DNA of 64,000 nucleotides from Lactifluus volemus (GCA_022376515.1 WTXI01000095.1:1-64000); one strand, 5' to 3'. Shown: positions 11,198-22,522, counted from the first letter of the stretch. Made by a program: numbers and translations. The notes: generated from the letters alone by a model not told the origin.

Positions 11198-11480
11198 TAT
11201 CAGGAAAACCCATCTGGCCTTAAAGTATATTAAATGCTCCTTACAGCCCCTTGCATAATGTTAGGCAGGTCCAAAAAAAAAAAACATGTACAGCAGAGCA
11301 CTAGTGATGGATGTGGGTAACCCTAGGGTATCTCCAGAGGTACCCATACCTGTACCTTGGGAAAACCTGTACCTGTGCCTGGAGTATGGGATTTCCTTAG
11401 ATGCTCCTTAGGGCTTACTTAAGATGTTGGTAATTAGATCCTCAATGTTGGTAAGTTAAGGATCTACTTACCAACATTCT
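11198..11480 (+). mobile_element. Left half of a palindromic MITE (split copy)
   Basis: It begins TATCAGGAAAACCCATCTGG, a diverged copy of the CATCAGGAAAACCC terminus seen in the intact ~171-bp MITEs. It continues through the central palindrome to TACTTACCAACAT at 11,479. A ~140-bp unrelated segment (about 11,253-11,394) is inserted in it. The matching right half is at 15,003-15,063, so a ~3.5-kb insert has split the element. Confidence 0.55.
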
Positions 11481-11667
11481 GAGTTCTCTTTAGAGAACAA
11501 GGTTTTATGCCGATTTTTTGAGTGGGATTTTGCCCCCCCCCCATGGGAATGTCATCGATATCGTTGCTGCATCTCAGCATCCTATGGAGTTTGCCGCTGC
11601 TTTACGTGATTATATGTGATGATACAGTTTCCTTATTTGAATATGCATGCGTGTTATGTTGAGATTG

Positions 11668-12060
11668 TGGGAATTGTCATCGCTATCATTGCGGCTATTT
11701 CTGAGAGTGTGTGAGTTTTTATTTGAGGCCGTGTTTTGGTGAGTCAAGTGTGGGAATTGCCATTGCTATCATTGCAGCTATTTCCAAGAGTGTGTGAGTT
11801 TTTATTTGAGGCCATGTTTGGTGAGTCAAGTGTGGGAATTGTCATCGCTATCATTGCAGCTATTTCTGAGAGCGTGAGAGTTTTTATTCGAGGCCACATT
11901 TGGTGAGTCAAGTGTGGGAATTGTCATTGCTATCATTGTGGCTATTTCCGAGAGCGTGTGAGTTTTTATTTGAGGCCGCATTTGGTGAGTGAAGCGTGGG
12001 AATGTCATCAATATTGTTGCGGCAATTGCCGAGAGCATGTGAGTTTTCAATTGGGCCCGC
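11668..12060 (+). repeat. ~82-bp tandem repeat, about five units
   Basis: Each unit runs GTGGGAATTGTCATCGCTAT, then CATTGCAGCTATTTC, GAGTGTGTGAGTTTTTAT and TTTGGTGAGTCAA. Four units are close copies; a fifth and a partial sixth (to about 12,125) are diverged. Related units, inverted, occur at 60,800-61,130 and about 49,720-49,830. Such arrays often lie in the subterminal regions of DNA transposons. Confidence 0.75.
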
Positions 12061-12597
12061 GTTTTGGTGAGTTGTGCATGGGAATTGTCACCAATTTTGT
12101 TGCAGCCATTGCTGGATTTGTTTCACACACGAGTGAGCCTGCATTGGCTGTCATTGATTTTGTTGCGGCCGTTGCTGGCCTTTTTCCATGCACAAGTGCA
12201 CAATTCACACTTTGATTCATGATTTTTGGCCCATAGATGCTGATGTAAGTGGTCAACTTGGCAAGCCCCCCCCCTCGAGCTTCTGACGTAAAATTGGTCG
12301 ACTCCTGCCTGACTTGGGGGTCGTGCCCCCTCGAGTTTGGGGCAACCGTGCTTGGGCTTGCCCCAATCAGATGGGTTGTTTATTCATATTTGCACCATGT
12401 TGACTTCTTCCTGCCCTCGCGTCGTCCTGAGTCGTCGTCCTTGCCACGTGTACATCGCCAGTCGCCCCCTCCTCCGTCGGTTGTGTCCTCTGTTGCTGAG
12501 CGCGGTCCTAGGTTTGTTCATTCGTTCATTTTTCTGTTTGCCACATTTCCTCTGGCCGTTGTCTCTTGCAGTGTGTTGGGACATCCTCCTCCCATCC

Positions 12598-12665
12598 CAC
12601 CTCTGCCTCTGCCTCTGCCTCTGCCTCTGCCTCTGCTGCCTCTGCCTCTGCCTCTGCTGCCTCCT
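12598..12665 (+). repeat. CTCTGC/CTGCCT microsatellite
   Basis: A run of CCTCTG hexamers with occasional trimer interruptions. It gives alternating Ala/Ser, Pro/Leu or Glu/Ala homopolymer-like translations in every frame, which explains the long low-complexity open frames here. An inverted relative of this segment and its flank lies at 20,400-20,700. Confidence 0.7.
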
Positions 12666-15002
12666 CCTGCGTTGCCTGCACCACCTCCTCCTGGGCCACT
12701 TCTGTCTCCTCCGCCGCCTGCACCGCATTTGCCTCCACTTCACGCGGCTCCTGGACCCACTGGCACTGCCAGACGGTCCACGGTGTCATGCTACTTGCGC
12801 TGACGCCTTCTGCACCTCCTCCCCAGTATGTTGTTACATTGCCTTCCCTAACCCAACGCACTCTGACAATTTTTTTATTTTTATTTGCCTCCCCCTCCGC
12901 CACTGCCTCCTGCCCTGCCTGCCCCACCTCCTGGGCTACTTTCGTCTCCTCTGCCGCTCCCACACCTCCCGCGTTTATCGTGCCTCCCGCCACACCCCCT
13001 GCCTTTCGTATTGTCCACGCCCCACCTGACTTCCATTTGAAGGAGATGGAGCGCTGGTTACGCGACCAGGTCTCGCACCGCAAAGGAATGAAGGAGGTTC
13101 ACTGCCAACCCTCTGCAGAGACAGCCAACACTCAGTCTCAGTCCTCGCAATGAGCCTACACTCAAACACAACCCACTTCCCACGTGCCTCAAACACCCCA
13201 TGTATCCACATCTGCGACTCCAGTACAATGTATATCATCAACTCGCCTACCCGCTGGAGTCAGGCGACAGGGTTTGGGCTCCTCATGTAGCTCAAATTAT
13301 GGCTCACGGGCATCCACTGAATCACCACACCAACAGCCTACTGCCTATACTCAAAATCTCCCACCGTGCAGTCCCCCGTTGAGGAGCAGTCGGAGACACC
13401 CCAACCTTCCACCCCCCTCACAAATCTGTACGTTGACACACCCTAAATTGCTGTTGAAGAAGCCACGTCTTCCAGTCCCCCAATAGGGCGTGAGGATGCT
13501 GTCTCTCCAGTTCCACTCCTGCATCTTTACCACCTGCTGAGCATGCTCGTGCCAATGGCCGAGATGGCTGCTGCCATGCTCTCGGAACCTGTGCCAGTCC
13601 CACTGGTGCAAGAGATGCCTGAGCCCCTCATCGAGTTATTCCTACCCTCAGAGCTGCTGCAGCCCTCGGTGCCCATCGACCCCGCTTTTGACCCAGTCCA
13701 GTCCAGTTTATTGCACCTCCCATCCCTCTCATGCCTCCCGCATTTGGAGTGCCTCCCATACCTCCCACATCTCATGTGCCTCCTGCATTTGGGGCACCTC
13801 CTGTGTTTAGAGTACCTCCCATGCCTCCACTGGATTGTATTTAGCCCTAGTTACTAATGTTGTTGTGTAGTCTCAAATAAAATTTGCTTAAAATCCTCTT
13901 AAAATGTGCTTAAAACTAAACATGCTTGAAAATCACTAAAATGTTAAAATTGACCTGATTTTAAGTAATAAAAAAAAGAAAATAAGCAAAAATAAGCATT
14001 TTCTGGGAGGCCGACTTGTCTTAAAATAACTTAAAGTGCTTAAAGTACTTAGGAGTACTTAAAAAAATATTTTGTCGGCTTTAAACGTGTTTACATGAGT
14101 CTAATCAGATCCTCACATTTTGGCACACATCGCTGCCCTTCACCTTGCTACACTGCGACAGGCCACAATCCCTCCTACTTTCTCTACAGTAGACCCTACA
14201 GCGATTGTCCGACTCCTTGTGCATTCACTACAGGGGTTTGCCTCTTCTTTGCAAGTCTGGGCCTCCACACACGTTCGTCACGTGCTTCAGGACAAATATG
14301 GGAGTCCAGACCCCTGTTGGCAGCAGGTGCTGCAGTTTGGGGCGTCTGGTGGGATCCTCCTTCTGATAAGGTGGACAGTCTTTCCTTCAGGGGTCTCTTT
14401 TCCCTAGCTTCAGACTCCCACTTTGTCAGGTTTGTTCTCTCTCGTTTTCTCTCATTCTCCTTCACTGCACCCATTCTTACATCTAACTGACTCCTCTTTC
14501 ATCAGCTTCTTACCCCTCAATTCCACATCAACTCCGCATTTTTGCTTACCCACCCTTTTCCCTCCCTCTTGCTTTCTTTCTGCTTGCCCTTTTTTTTTGC
14601 TTTCTCTCCATGTTTTTTTGCTCCTCTTTTGCCTGTGCTTGCTTCACAGCCTCTCTACCTTAGCTCTGTATATTAGCACACCGTTCATGTCATGCGGCTT
14701 CTCAGCATGCATCCCTGCTCTAATGTCATGTGTTTGGGACCCAAGGGTCTGGGCTGGCTACCTTTTTGGTCTGCCTCAAGTGAGCCATTTCAGTAAGGTG
14801 TGATGATTAGAGTACATTTAAGTACAAATAAGTTGCTCAGACATTTTGCTGATGTACTAGTATGGTATGCAAAATAGTTTCAATGTAATTTTTATTATGT
14901 TGCATTTATTCTGTGATGTGAGCAGAGAATTGCATTTATATGCACATCTACAATATAGGAGAACTCGGACATGCCATACAAAGTAATGGCCCACTAGCTC
15001 AA

Positions 15003-15063
15003 GTCTTAAGTAAGCTTTAAGGAACATCTAATACAGTTTAAGGCCAAATGGGTTTTCCTGATG
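15003..15063 (+). mobile_element. Right half of the split palindromic MITE
   Basis: The sequence TCTTAAGTAAGCTTTAAGG through GGGTTTTCCTGATG matches the right half of the intact MITEs and is followed by TA. It pairs with the left half at 11,198-11,480. Confidence 0.6.
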
Positions 15064-15581
15064 TAGGGACTCAAGACAATAGCACTGGACTAAATGGGAT
15101 GGACAATAGGGAGACAAGACAATAGAACAGTCAGCAAATATTGGAGTTAGAACCCTAAGTCTCAGTCTGTGAATGAAAAGACTATATTGATCTACCTATT
15201 GGAGTTAGAACCCTAAGTCTAAGTAGAGTGTAAGTTACTAAAGAATAAAGAAGTAAAGAGTGACTAACCTCAGTCTGTGAATGAAAAGACTGAGGCATGG
15301 TGGACATGGTGTCTACACTATATAAGGTATTTCAACAGAGGTGAAATTCTAGGGTAATAAAGCCATAAGGGGATGCAGAAAATGAGCTAGATGAGAACGT
15401 GGAAAGTCCTTGGGTATCAATGTCACACATCATGTGATGTGTGACCAGAAAGTGTTGGCTCGACTTACATCTTGTGAGGCTGTGCTCCCAACAACAAAAG
15501 AAACATGTAGAAAGGGATGTTATCAAGATGAGTAAGTCATTATGGAAGCATAGGGTCCAACGTGTCCTGCATTCTGTAACA
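15064..15581 (-). mobile_element. Degraded solo LTR remnant
   Basis: Parts match the LTR family represented by complete copies at 17,228-18,097 and 30,225-30,736: the ACAATAGCACTGGAC region at the start and CGTGTCCTGCATTCTGTAACA at the right edge. Internal rearrangement has produced two pairs of direct repeats (ATTGGAGTTAGAACCCTAAG at ~15,138 and ~15,199; CAGTCTGTGAATGAAAAGAC at ~15,162 and ~15,270). The orientation is minus relative to the 30,225 copy. Confidence 0.55.
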
Positions 15582-15609
15582 CTTTGTTCCCTTCAATGAG
15601 GGATGGATC

Positions 15610-16170
15610 TCATTGCACCCTGTTAACATCCTTGGTGTTGGGATCATGCTGGCAGCACTGTTGTGACTGCCAGAGCGCCTGACACCTGTGACCAATATGT
15701 GGCACAGTGCCCTCCCCTCTACTGCTTCCCCCATCACTTCTGGCCTCAGAGTTGCACCACATTGACATCCTTGGCATTGGGATTGTGCTGGCATCACCAT
15801 TGTGACCACCAGAATGCCCGACACCTGCGACTGATGTGTGGTATGGCCTCCTCCCCTCTACTGCTTCTCCTGCCCCTTCTAGACTTGGAGTTGCACTGCG
15901 TTGAGGTCCTTGGCATCAGGATTGTGCTAGTGGTGCCATTGCAACCACCTGTATGCCCAATACCTGTGACTGATATGTGGCATGGCACCCTCCCCTCTAC
16001 TGCTTCCCTCATGCTTCCAGCCTTGGAGTTGCACCGCATTGAGGTTCTTGATGTCAGGATCATGCTGGTGGTGCTGTTGTGACCACCTGTGCACCTGATG
16101 CCTGTAACCAGTGTGTGGCACAGCTCCCTGCCCTCTACCACTTCCCCTGCCAATTCTGGACTCAGACTTG
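15610..16170. repeat. ~138-bp minisatellite, four diverged units
   Basis: Units begin TTGCACC near 15,614, 15,752, 15,892 and 16,030 and share ATCCTTGG, GTGCTGG and a CTCCCCTCTACTGCTTC block. The minus strand is open across the units (15,794-16,303) with a repeating CNS-rich translation, probably a by-product of the repeat length being a multiple of three. The same sequence type appears once, inverted, near 20,470-20,570. Confidence 0.65.
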
Positions 16171-16549
16171 AGGCTTGTTGCATTGCCCCCTCTCCTCTAC
16201 TGCTCCTGTTACCATTGCCCTGCCCCTCTATACCACTTCCCAGGATACCCCCACCTGTGCCCTCAGGTATGGGTTTGGTGCGGGCCAGCAAAATCATACC
16301 CAAGACCCTGGCCCAGGGATACCCCTACTCACAACCTGGTGGGTATACCCCAACCTGTGTCCATCACTATGGAGTACTGTGGAGTGCTAATTTCAATCTC
16401 CACATTCTTTGGTAATGTGAGTCATATGATGCCCAGGTGTAAAGAAAAGACAATGCAGGGGAAGTAAGGAGTGTAGCAGTGTACTCAATGGTTTTGTGAC
16501 TGTGTGGGTGGGTCGGGAAAGTGTATAGTAAAGTTTACAAGTACACTAA

Positions 16550-17021
16550 TTAATATTTTCTGAGATGGGAAACTGTTCTGGATCCCAGATTTGTCTTGGA
16601 AGCATGCAAGTACATGTTGTCTTGATAAAGAGGCTCCACTTTGCCTTCTTGGGCTGTGCTTAGAAGGATAGGCAGCAAGAGGTTGTGATTAACTGGATGG
16701 AGGATATTGTGATGGGCATGATTGTAGAGTGGGCAGGCTACAATGACATGTTTGACAGTTTGTGTAGGAGCCCTACATGCCAGTGGGCAATTCATAAAAC
16801 AGAACTTGACTGTGTACAAGCTGATGAAGGCATGGCCTGTGATGAGACAGATGGGGGTGAAGAAGACTACCCTCTTGTGACCTTTTGATCCTTGGATCAC
16901 TAGTGGTATCTTGCCATTGGGTGGGGTAGGGAGGGTGATGTAGGTGTGAGAGTGGTGATTGTTGCTTAGCTAGTGGTTGGCCCATGTGTCAATTGCTGAG
17001 GCTTTGGCCTCATGTTATTGG
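16550..17021 (-). pseudogene. LINE (non-LTR retrotransposon) C-terminal remnant, part 2
   Basis: The minus-strand translation has LITGHAFISLYTVKFCFMNC, then CPLACRAPTQTVKHVIVACP, then LLLPILLSTAQEG. This matches the Cys/His tail that follows the RNase H domain in basidiomycete LINE pol proteins (TGHAFIGEY... NCPCG... ETRKHII..CPLY). It is the downstream piece of the fragment at 19,493-19,830; the two are separated by the TA-flanked element at 17,024-19,490. The frames are shifted and the rest of pol (endonuclease, RT) is absent, so this is a dead fragment. Confidence 0.6.
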
Positions 17022-17242
17022 TACAGTGACTTTCAAAACCCTTCTCATAAAACTGACCCTCACCCCAAAACTGATATATCTCCTGTTGTAAACATGCTAT
17101 GATATTGGGTAGGGCATCATTGGAAAGGTATGGTTCTCAGGTTTCTGGCAATATATTATACTTGTCATAGAGATGCCTCAATCATAAGATATATTCAACT
17201 TAATGCAGATTACTATAAGAAGGGTTTTGTTATGGCTCGACT

Positions 17243-17414
17243 CATCAGAAAAACCCATTTGGCCTTAAACTGTATTAGATGCTCCTTAGAGCTTACTTAA
17301 GATGTTGGTAATTAGATCCTTAATGTTGGTAAGTTGAGGATCTACTTACCAACATCTTAAGTAAGCTTTAAGGAACATCTAATACAGTTTAAGGCCAAAT
17401 GGGTTTTCCTGATG
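17243..17414 (+). mobile_element. Palindromic MITE copy 1 (in LTR)
   Basis: A 172-bp near-perfect palindrome starting CATCAGAAAAACCCATTTGG and ending GGTTTTCCTGATG, with a central TTACCAACAT/ATGTTGGTAA core. It sits in the solo LTR. The flanks (CT on the left, GCCT on the right) suggest a CT duplication with two extra bases. Confidence 0.85.
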
Positions 17415-17436
17415 GCCTGGGGCCAGGTCCCAACAA

Positions 17437-17608
17437 CATCAGGAAAACCCATTTGGCCTTAAACTGTATTAGATGTTCCTTAAAACTTACTTAAGATGTT
17501 GGTAAGTAGATCCTCAACTTACCAACATTAAGGATCTAATTACCAACATCTTAAGTAAGCTCTAAGGAGCATCTAATACAGTTTAAGGCCAAATGGGTTT
17601 TCCTGATG
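17437..17608 (+). mobile_element. Palindromic MITE copy 2 (in LTR)
   Basis: Same 172-bp family, 22 bp after copy 1, with AA on both sides as a 2-bp target duplication. Comparison with the undisturbed LTR (CCCAACAAGGG at 30,225-30,736, reverse) confirms insertion into an AA. Confidence 0.88.
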
Positions 17609-19492
17609 AAGGGTTCAAGTGGTTCTGGTCTCTCCTAAGACCTAGGCTCAGGGTTACCCAAGGTAATGATGTGCAGAGCCCCGTGGTGTTGTAGCACAAC
17701 CACAAAGCTTCAATAGCCTTATTAGGGCATGTAGGAGGGTAAGAGAAAAAGGGAGAAAGAGAAGAGGAGAGTTCTGTTACTTAGGAGAGTGAAACAAGTC
17801 GATTGGAGTTAAAGCTGAAGCTGGGGTACAAACTACCAGCTGAGGCCTACTTATACAGTCTATGCTAATTGTTCTACCAACTGAAACTGGGGTGGACAAT
17901 AAGCAAGAGGTCAAGAACAATAGGGAATGAAAACAATAGGGGTTCGGGACAATAACACTGGACCAAACAGGATGGACAATAGGACACCGAGACAATAGAT
18001 CAGTCAGCACAATAGAAACAATGTGGAAGGGATGTCATCAGGATGAGTAAGTGGGTTAGGGGAGCATAGGGTCCAACGTGTCCTGCATTCCGTAACAGGT
18101 TTTGTTGTGGCCATATCCAAAAACCTTTACCATAATGTAATAAGGGTAATTCTTATTCAAATGACCTCAAAATTGGCATGCTATTAGCTTATAGCTAATA
18201 TAATCTGAATCAGTTGCAAACATGTGAAAACAGTGTCAGTTTTCAAACATTTACAGCCATTAAGTTAAATGTGGTAATGAAACCCTTCTTTTTTATATTG
18301 TAGGTCATTTTTCCTAAAAACACCTCTTGGCTGTGAGTAATATTATTAGTACTATAACTAAAAGTCACAGATTGAATTGTTTAAACATTTAAAAGCTTCT
18401 AAAAAGTCATTTAAAGAGGCTTTTTACTGATAATTTATTGTAAAGGGGGTAATGTTTTTTAATTAACAAATGAAATACACCATTTAAAGACTAAAATACA
18501 TTGGATTAGTAAAGGCCACACTGCCCTTTAGTGAAATAACATATTGTGGCTGTGCATATATATTTGTAAAGGTAGTGAGAGAGAAAAAGAACAGTGTTTG
18601 AACTAAGACAATAGTAACATATAAATAAACTCTGTAAAAAAGCATTAAAAAAGGATAGTAAAGAGATTTCAGTGAATCATTTAGTTAGATATGATCAAAT
18701 TACATTACATAAGCTCATACTATAGGACCTAAGTAAAGAAGAATTGCTATAAAAAGCTCAATAAGAAACTAACTAATAATAACACACATTTACAGAAGCA
18801 TTTTCAATAATTTAGGCCCTTATTCACCTGGTTTTAACTTGAATAACCACTTATCTGATAGAGGGGACTGTGGTGTACAACCTTATAAGGAGTTATTCCT
18901 CTTAAATCATTTATTTCATTTGTTAATTAAGAAACATTACCCCCTTTACAATAAATTATCAGTAAAAAGCCTCTTTAAATGACTTTTTAGAAGCTTTTAA
19001 ATGTTTAAACAATTCAATCTGTGACTTTTAGTTATAGTACTAATAATATTACTCACAGCCAAGAGGTGTTTTTAGGAAAAATGACCTACAATATAAAAAA
19101 GAAGGGTTTCATTACCACATTTAACTTAATGGCTGTAAATGTTTGAAAACTGACACTGTTTTCACATGTTTGCAACTGATTCAGATTATATTAGCTATAA
19201 GCTAATAGCATGCCAATTTTGAGGTCATTTGAATAAGAATTACCCTTATTACATTATGGTAAAGGTTTTTGGATATGGCTGCAACAAAACCCTTCTTATA
19301 GTAATCTGCATTAAGTTGAATATATCTTATGATTGAGGCATCTCTATGACAAGTATAATATATTGCCAGAAACCTGAGAACCATACCTTTCCAATGATGC
19401 CCTACCCAATATTGTAGCATGTTTACAACAGGAGATATATCAGTTTTAGGGTGAGGGTCAGTTTTATGAGAAGGGTTTTGGAAGTCACTGTA

Positions 19493-19830
19493 GCTGATGG
19501 TGTGTGGTTCATGGTGGTTGGGCAGGAGTGGGCGTGGGGTGATTGTGTCTGTAATGTGCTTGGCAAAGCCATGTAGTGAGCAGTCTTGTGGGGCCCAGAC
19601 TACCTGGATCTTGAGGTACCTGTGTAGGGAGAGGAGGTTGTCAGCCATCTGTCTGAATGAGAGCAAGAAGGGCTGGCCTGGGTGGGGGTCAGGCTTGGTT
19701 ATGCTAGAGATTGCAGTGGGGTCTGGGGAGATGAGGAGGAGGTGGGTGACAGGAAGGTTAGTGAGTATAAGTTAAGCAGGTGAGATACCAGTGTCAAATG
19801 CCACAGGCTCAGTGTCAAGTGCTGTGACAG
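19493..19830 (-). pseudogene. LINE RNase H-domain remnant, part 1
   Basis: Minus-strand translation includes LLSFRQMADNLLSLHRYLKI, then QVVWAPQDCSLHGFAKHITD. This has the form of the last RNase H strand and helix of fungal LINEs (I.IVWVPGH.G..GNE.AD) with the catalytic surroundings degraded. It continues, after removing the 17,024-19,490 element, into the Cys/His tail at 16,550-17,021. The fragment is frameshifted and truncated. Confidence 0.55.
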
Positions 19831-19833
19831 TTA

Positions 19834-21365
19834 GTGTTTTAAGGTCTGGTCTAGTCCAGTTTTTTAACCCCAAAGATGGGCAACCGGGACCACAACCAGT
19901 CTAGACTGACACCCAAATCTGTGGGACCACAACTGAACCGAATAGGACCAGTTCTATTTGGTCCATTTTTCTAAAAGACTGGTTTTGACTGGTCTTACTG
20001 GTGCTTTTTTTTTAGCATAATTTAAATCTATAAACTAAATAAAACTAATTACATTCAAATGCTCACAGCCATGGTGTATGAGAATGAAAAATAAAATGAG
20101 AAACAAAATAGGAAATGAAATAGAAAAATGAAATGGCAGTCTCGCATTTGTAGTGAGGGTGGGGGTCCTGCATTCTGGCACGTTGTTGTCCCTGGCATTC
20201 ATCATCCCCTGCATCCATTGTCGTGTTCACTGTCTTGTCACCTGTTGTCATTGTCCCTCCCATTCATTGTACCCATCATCCTCCCCAGTGTATGTTAGTG
20301 CAGCCGTTCATTGTTGCAGCTATACTCGTGGTTCATCATCCTGGCTGTGGTGGCGGCTGATGTTGCTGATGGGAGGGTGAAGGACATCGACGTGCGATGG
20401 ACACTGAGGTGATGGTGGTGGAGACAGAGACAGAGGCAGAGGCAGAGGCAGAGACAGGGAGGAGGCCATGACACATGCTGGTCGCAGGTGTCAGGCGCTC
20501 AGGCAGTTGCAACAGCGCTGCCAGCGTGATCCTGACACCAAGGACATCAATGTGGTGCAGGTGCAATGGACAGAGGTGGTGGTGGTGGCAGAGGAGGAGG
20601 CAGAGGCAGAGGATGTGGAGGAGGATGTCCCGATGTGCTGCGAGAGACAATGGCTGGAGGAAATGCGGCACCCAAAGAAAGAGGGGAGCAACGTGTGCAA
20701 GGGCAAGCGGCAGGCCCTGATGGCATAGTGACACCAATGCCACAGGCATTGCCATGGGTGTACATGAGAGAAAGAAGTCAGCCTGAGAATCATAAAAAAA
20801 AAAGAACGAACCTAGAACCGCGCTCGGCAACAGAGGACACGACTAACAGAGGGGGTGGCTGGCGATACACATGCAGTGAGGACAATGAGGTAGGACAACA
20901 AGACAGGACCCACTGTTGTCGTAGGGCTTGCTGGCCATTGCCATGTAAGGACAGAGCCTGGAGGCTCACAGCAGTGTAAGCTTACTTTGGCAGCACATGA
21001 CCAAAAGGTCCGTGCACAGCCACAGGCTATATAAACCCTCACCAAATGAGTCTTTTTTCCTGGGCATGTCCCATCATTTCATAATGTTAGATATAGTAAA
21101 TATATTAATAGTGTCTACGTTAGTATATATTCTTTTAATAACTGTAATTTTGAGTACATCTACAATATTATTTGTACTGTGAGAAGACTGGTTGTGACCA
21201 ATTGCAACCGGTTTTTAAACAGTTTTTAAATATTTTCAAAATAAGGCAACCAGAAACTGTACTAACCTAAAATGAGGGCAACCGCAACTGGAAGTCCAGG
21301 CTCTTCCAGTTGGGTTGTGTTGGGTTGCCAGTCTTTTTTGAGGTCCATAGGACTGGACCTGTAAA
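19834..21365. repeat. Repeat block with weak inverted ends and CTG-rich core
   Basis: The edges are loosely inverted: GTCCAGTTTTTTAACCCC and GGGCAACC on the left versus the complement of GGGTTGCCAGTC...GTCCATAGGACTGGAC on the right. The interior (20,140-20,960) contains a minus-oriented relative of the 12,530-12,780 segment (GGATGTCCC...GAGAGACAATGG, CAGAGG repeats) and one unit of the ~138-bp minisatellite. Open frames at 20,336-20,979 are low complexity. I see no gene. Confidence 0.4.
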
Positions 21366-21383
21366 CACTATGTAGAAGAGAAC

Positions 21384-21605
21384 TCATAAATGTGTCAGTG
21401 GAAGACATGCTGAGAAGCAGTGAATACTCACACCGGCATCTGTATCATCAAGGTCATTGTCCTCAGACTCTGGCCCATTGTAGCAAGGATCTAAAGAATA
21501 ATCATGTTGTTCCTGATTTCCTGATGTGCACACAGTATTTGCATCTCCTGCATAGCTCGAGTATTTGACTGTCTTTGAGTTTGTACCAGAACAGGATCGG
21601 GACAT
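21384..21605 (-). pseudogene. Exon-like segment of an unidentified gene
   Basis: Minus-strand open frame with an acidic C-terminus (GPESEDNDLDDTDAG) followed at once by a GTGAGT donor. It may be a further exon of the minus-strand gene at 22,523-23,905, separated by the CAAAAA tract. I do not recognise it. Neighbouring frames suggest an indel or a short intron near 21,500. Confidence 0.3.
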
Positions 21606-21698
21606 GGCACCAACATAACAGATTGTTCACCACTACTCACAGATTGATGGTTAGCCTCACTGAGATGAATCAAAAGACATCAACAACATCTCTCTCAC

Positions 21699-22222
21699 AA
21701 AACAAAAAAACAAAAAACAAAAACAAAAAACAAAAAACAAAAACAAAAACAAAAAACAAAAAAACAAAAAACAAAAAAAAAAACAAAAAACAAAAAACAA
21801 AAAACAAAAACAAAAACAAAAACAAAAAACAAAAAACAAAAAAAAAAAAAACAAAAAACAAAAAACAAAAACAAAAACAAAAAACAAAAAAACAAAAAAC
21901 AAAAAACAAAAAACAAAAAACAAAAAACAAAAACAAAAAACAAAAAACAAAAAACAAAAAAACAAAAAACAAAAAAAAAAACAAAAAACAAAAAACAAAA
22001 AACAAAAAAAAAAAACAAAAAACAAAAAAAAAAAACAAAAAAAAAAAAAAAAAAAAACAAAAAACAAAAAACAAAAAACAAAAACAAAAAACAAAAAAAC
22101 AAAAACAAAAACAAAAACAAAAAACAAAAAACAAAAAAAAAAACAAAAAACAAAAAAAAAAAAAAAAACAAAAAACAAAAAACAAAAACAAAAAACAAAA
22201 AAAAAAACAAAAAACAAAAAAG
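21699..22222 (+). repeat. ~520-bp (CAAAAA)n tract
   Basis: Almost pure A with C every 5-12 bases, mostly CAAAAA, CAAAA or CAAAAAA units. No T or G is present over more than 500 bp. Long open frames on either strand (poly-Lys/Asn/Gln or poly-Phe/Val/Cys) are artefacts of the tract. Length may be affected by assembly or slippage. Confidence 0.9.
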
Positions 22223-22522
22223 ACAAAAATAATCAATACATTATGCACCTCAATTTCGTGGCATCACCTGCTGATGTAGTAGACGTGAAAGGCATATCAA
22301 CCAATCCTTTTTTTTTACCCAGTCCATGACTATCACTTTCACCTGTCAGCAACGAAACTCTAAACCATTATTCGAGGCATGAACATTGACAAGAACATGA
22401 ATAAAACACAAATTACAAACTCACGGAGAATGATCTGATTGAAGGATATTTGCATCATTGATGGCATCAAGTACAAGCCTACAAGTTACATCAGATAACA
22501 TTATACTAACAGGGAACAACAC

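Larger units (their letters stand above)
11480..15002 (+). mobile_element. Repeat-rich insert splitting a MITE; unclassified transposon
   Basis: This segment interrupts the MITE between ACCAACAT and CTTAAGTAAG. Its left end, TCTGAGTTCTCTTTAGAG, has a short inverted counterpart, GGAGAACTCGGA, near 14,957-14,968. The first ~100 bp recurs in inverse orientation at 61,280-61,393, so these are the ends of one repeat family. Inside are an ~82-bp tandem array, a CTCTGC microsatellite, Pro-rich open frames without recognisable domains (12,249-13,153), and an AT-rich stretch with many CTTAAA words (13,860-14,060). I see no transposase. The class is unknown; Helitron-like or KDZ-like origins are possible but unsupported. 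Confidence 0.45.
17228..18097 (-). mobile_element. Solo LTR with 5-bp GGTTT duplication, carrying two nested MITEs
   Basis: Ends are TGTTA and TAACA. GGTTT is duplicated at 17,223-17,227 and 18,098-18,102. Subtracting the two nested MITEs leaves about 525 bp that aligns in reverse to the solo LTR at 30,225-30,736. No internal retroelement sequence is present, so it is a recombination product. Confidence 0.8.
17024..19490. mobile_element. Non-autonomous Tc1/mariner-like element with ~600-bp inverted arms
   Basis: Both ends read CAGTGACTT followed by an AAAACCC word, flanked by TA (17,022-17,023 and 19,491-19,492). The arms are inverted copies: 17,024-17,222 plus 18,098-18,520 match 18,870-19,490 in reverse. 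The left arm is interrupted by a solo LTR with a GGTTT duplication. The loop (18,530-18,860) has no gene. The tips resemble CAGTGACTCCAAAAACCC of the autonomous Tc1 element at 27,312, suggesting it is a deletion or fold-back derivative moved by a related transposase. It is inserted in the LINE fragment. Confidence 0.75.

Noticed and set aside
11668..12060. Possible CRISPR array
   Set aside because: Units of 82 bp are contiguous, without unique spacers, and the genome is eukaryotic. It is an ordinary tandem repeat.
12249..13153. Pro/Ser/Ala-rich open frames of up to 230 codons on both strands
   Set aside because: They centre on the CTCTGC microsatellite, are open in several frames at once, and show no domain.
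11480..15002. Helitron call for the insert that splits the MITE
   Set aside because: The left end begins TC and no target duplication is seen, but a CTRR 3' end with hairpin and any Rep/helicase gene are lacking, and the short inverted ends argue against it.
15794..16303. 169-codon minus-strand frame
   Set aside because: It follows the ~138-bp minisatellite, a multiple of three, and the repeated translation has no recognisable motif.
21575..22279. Long Lys/Asn/Gln-rich and Phe/Val/Cys-rich open frames on both strands
   Set aside because: They are translations of the CAAAAA tract; stop codons are absent simply because G and T are absent on that strand.
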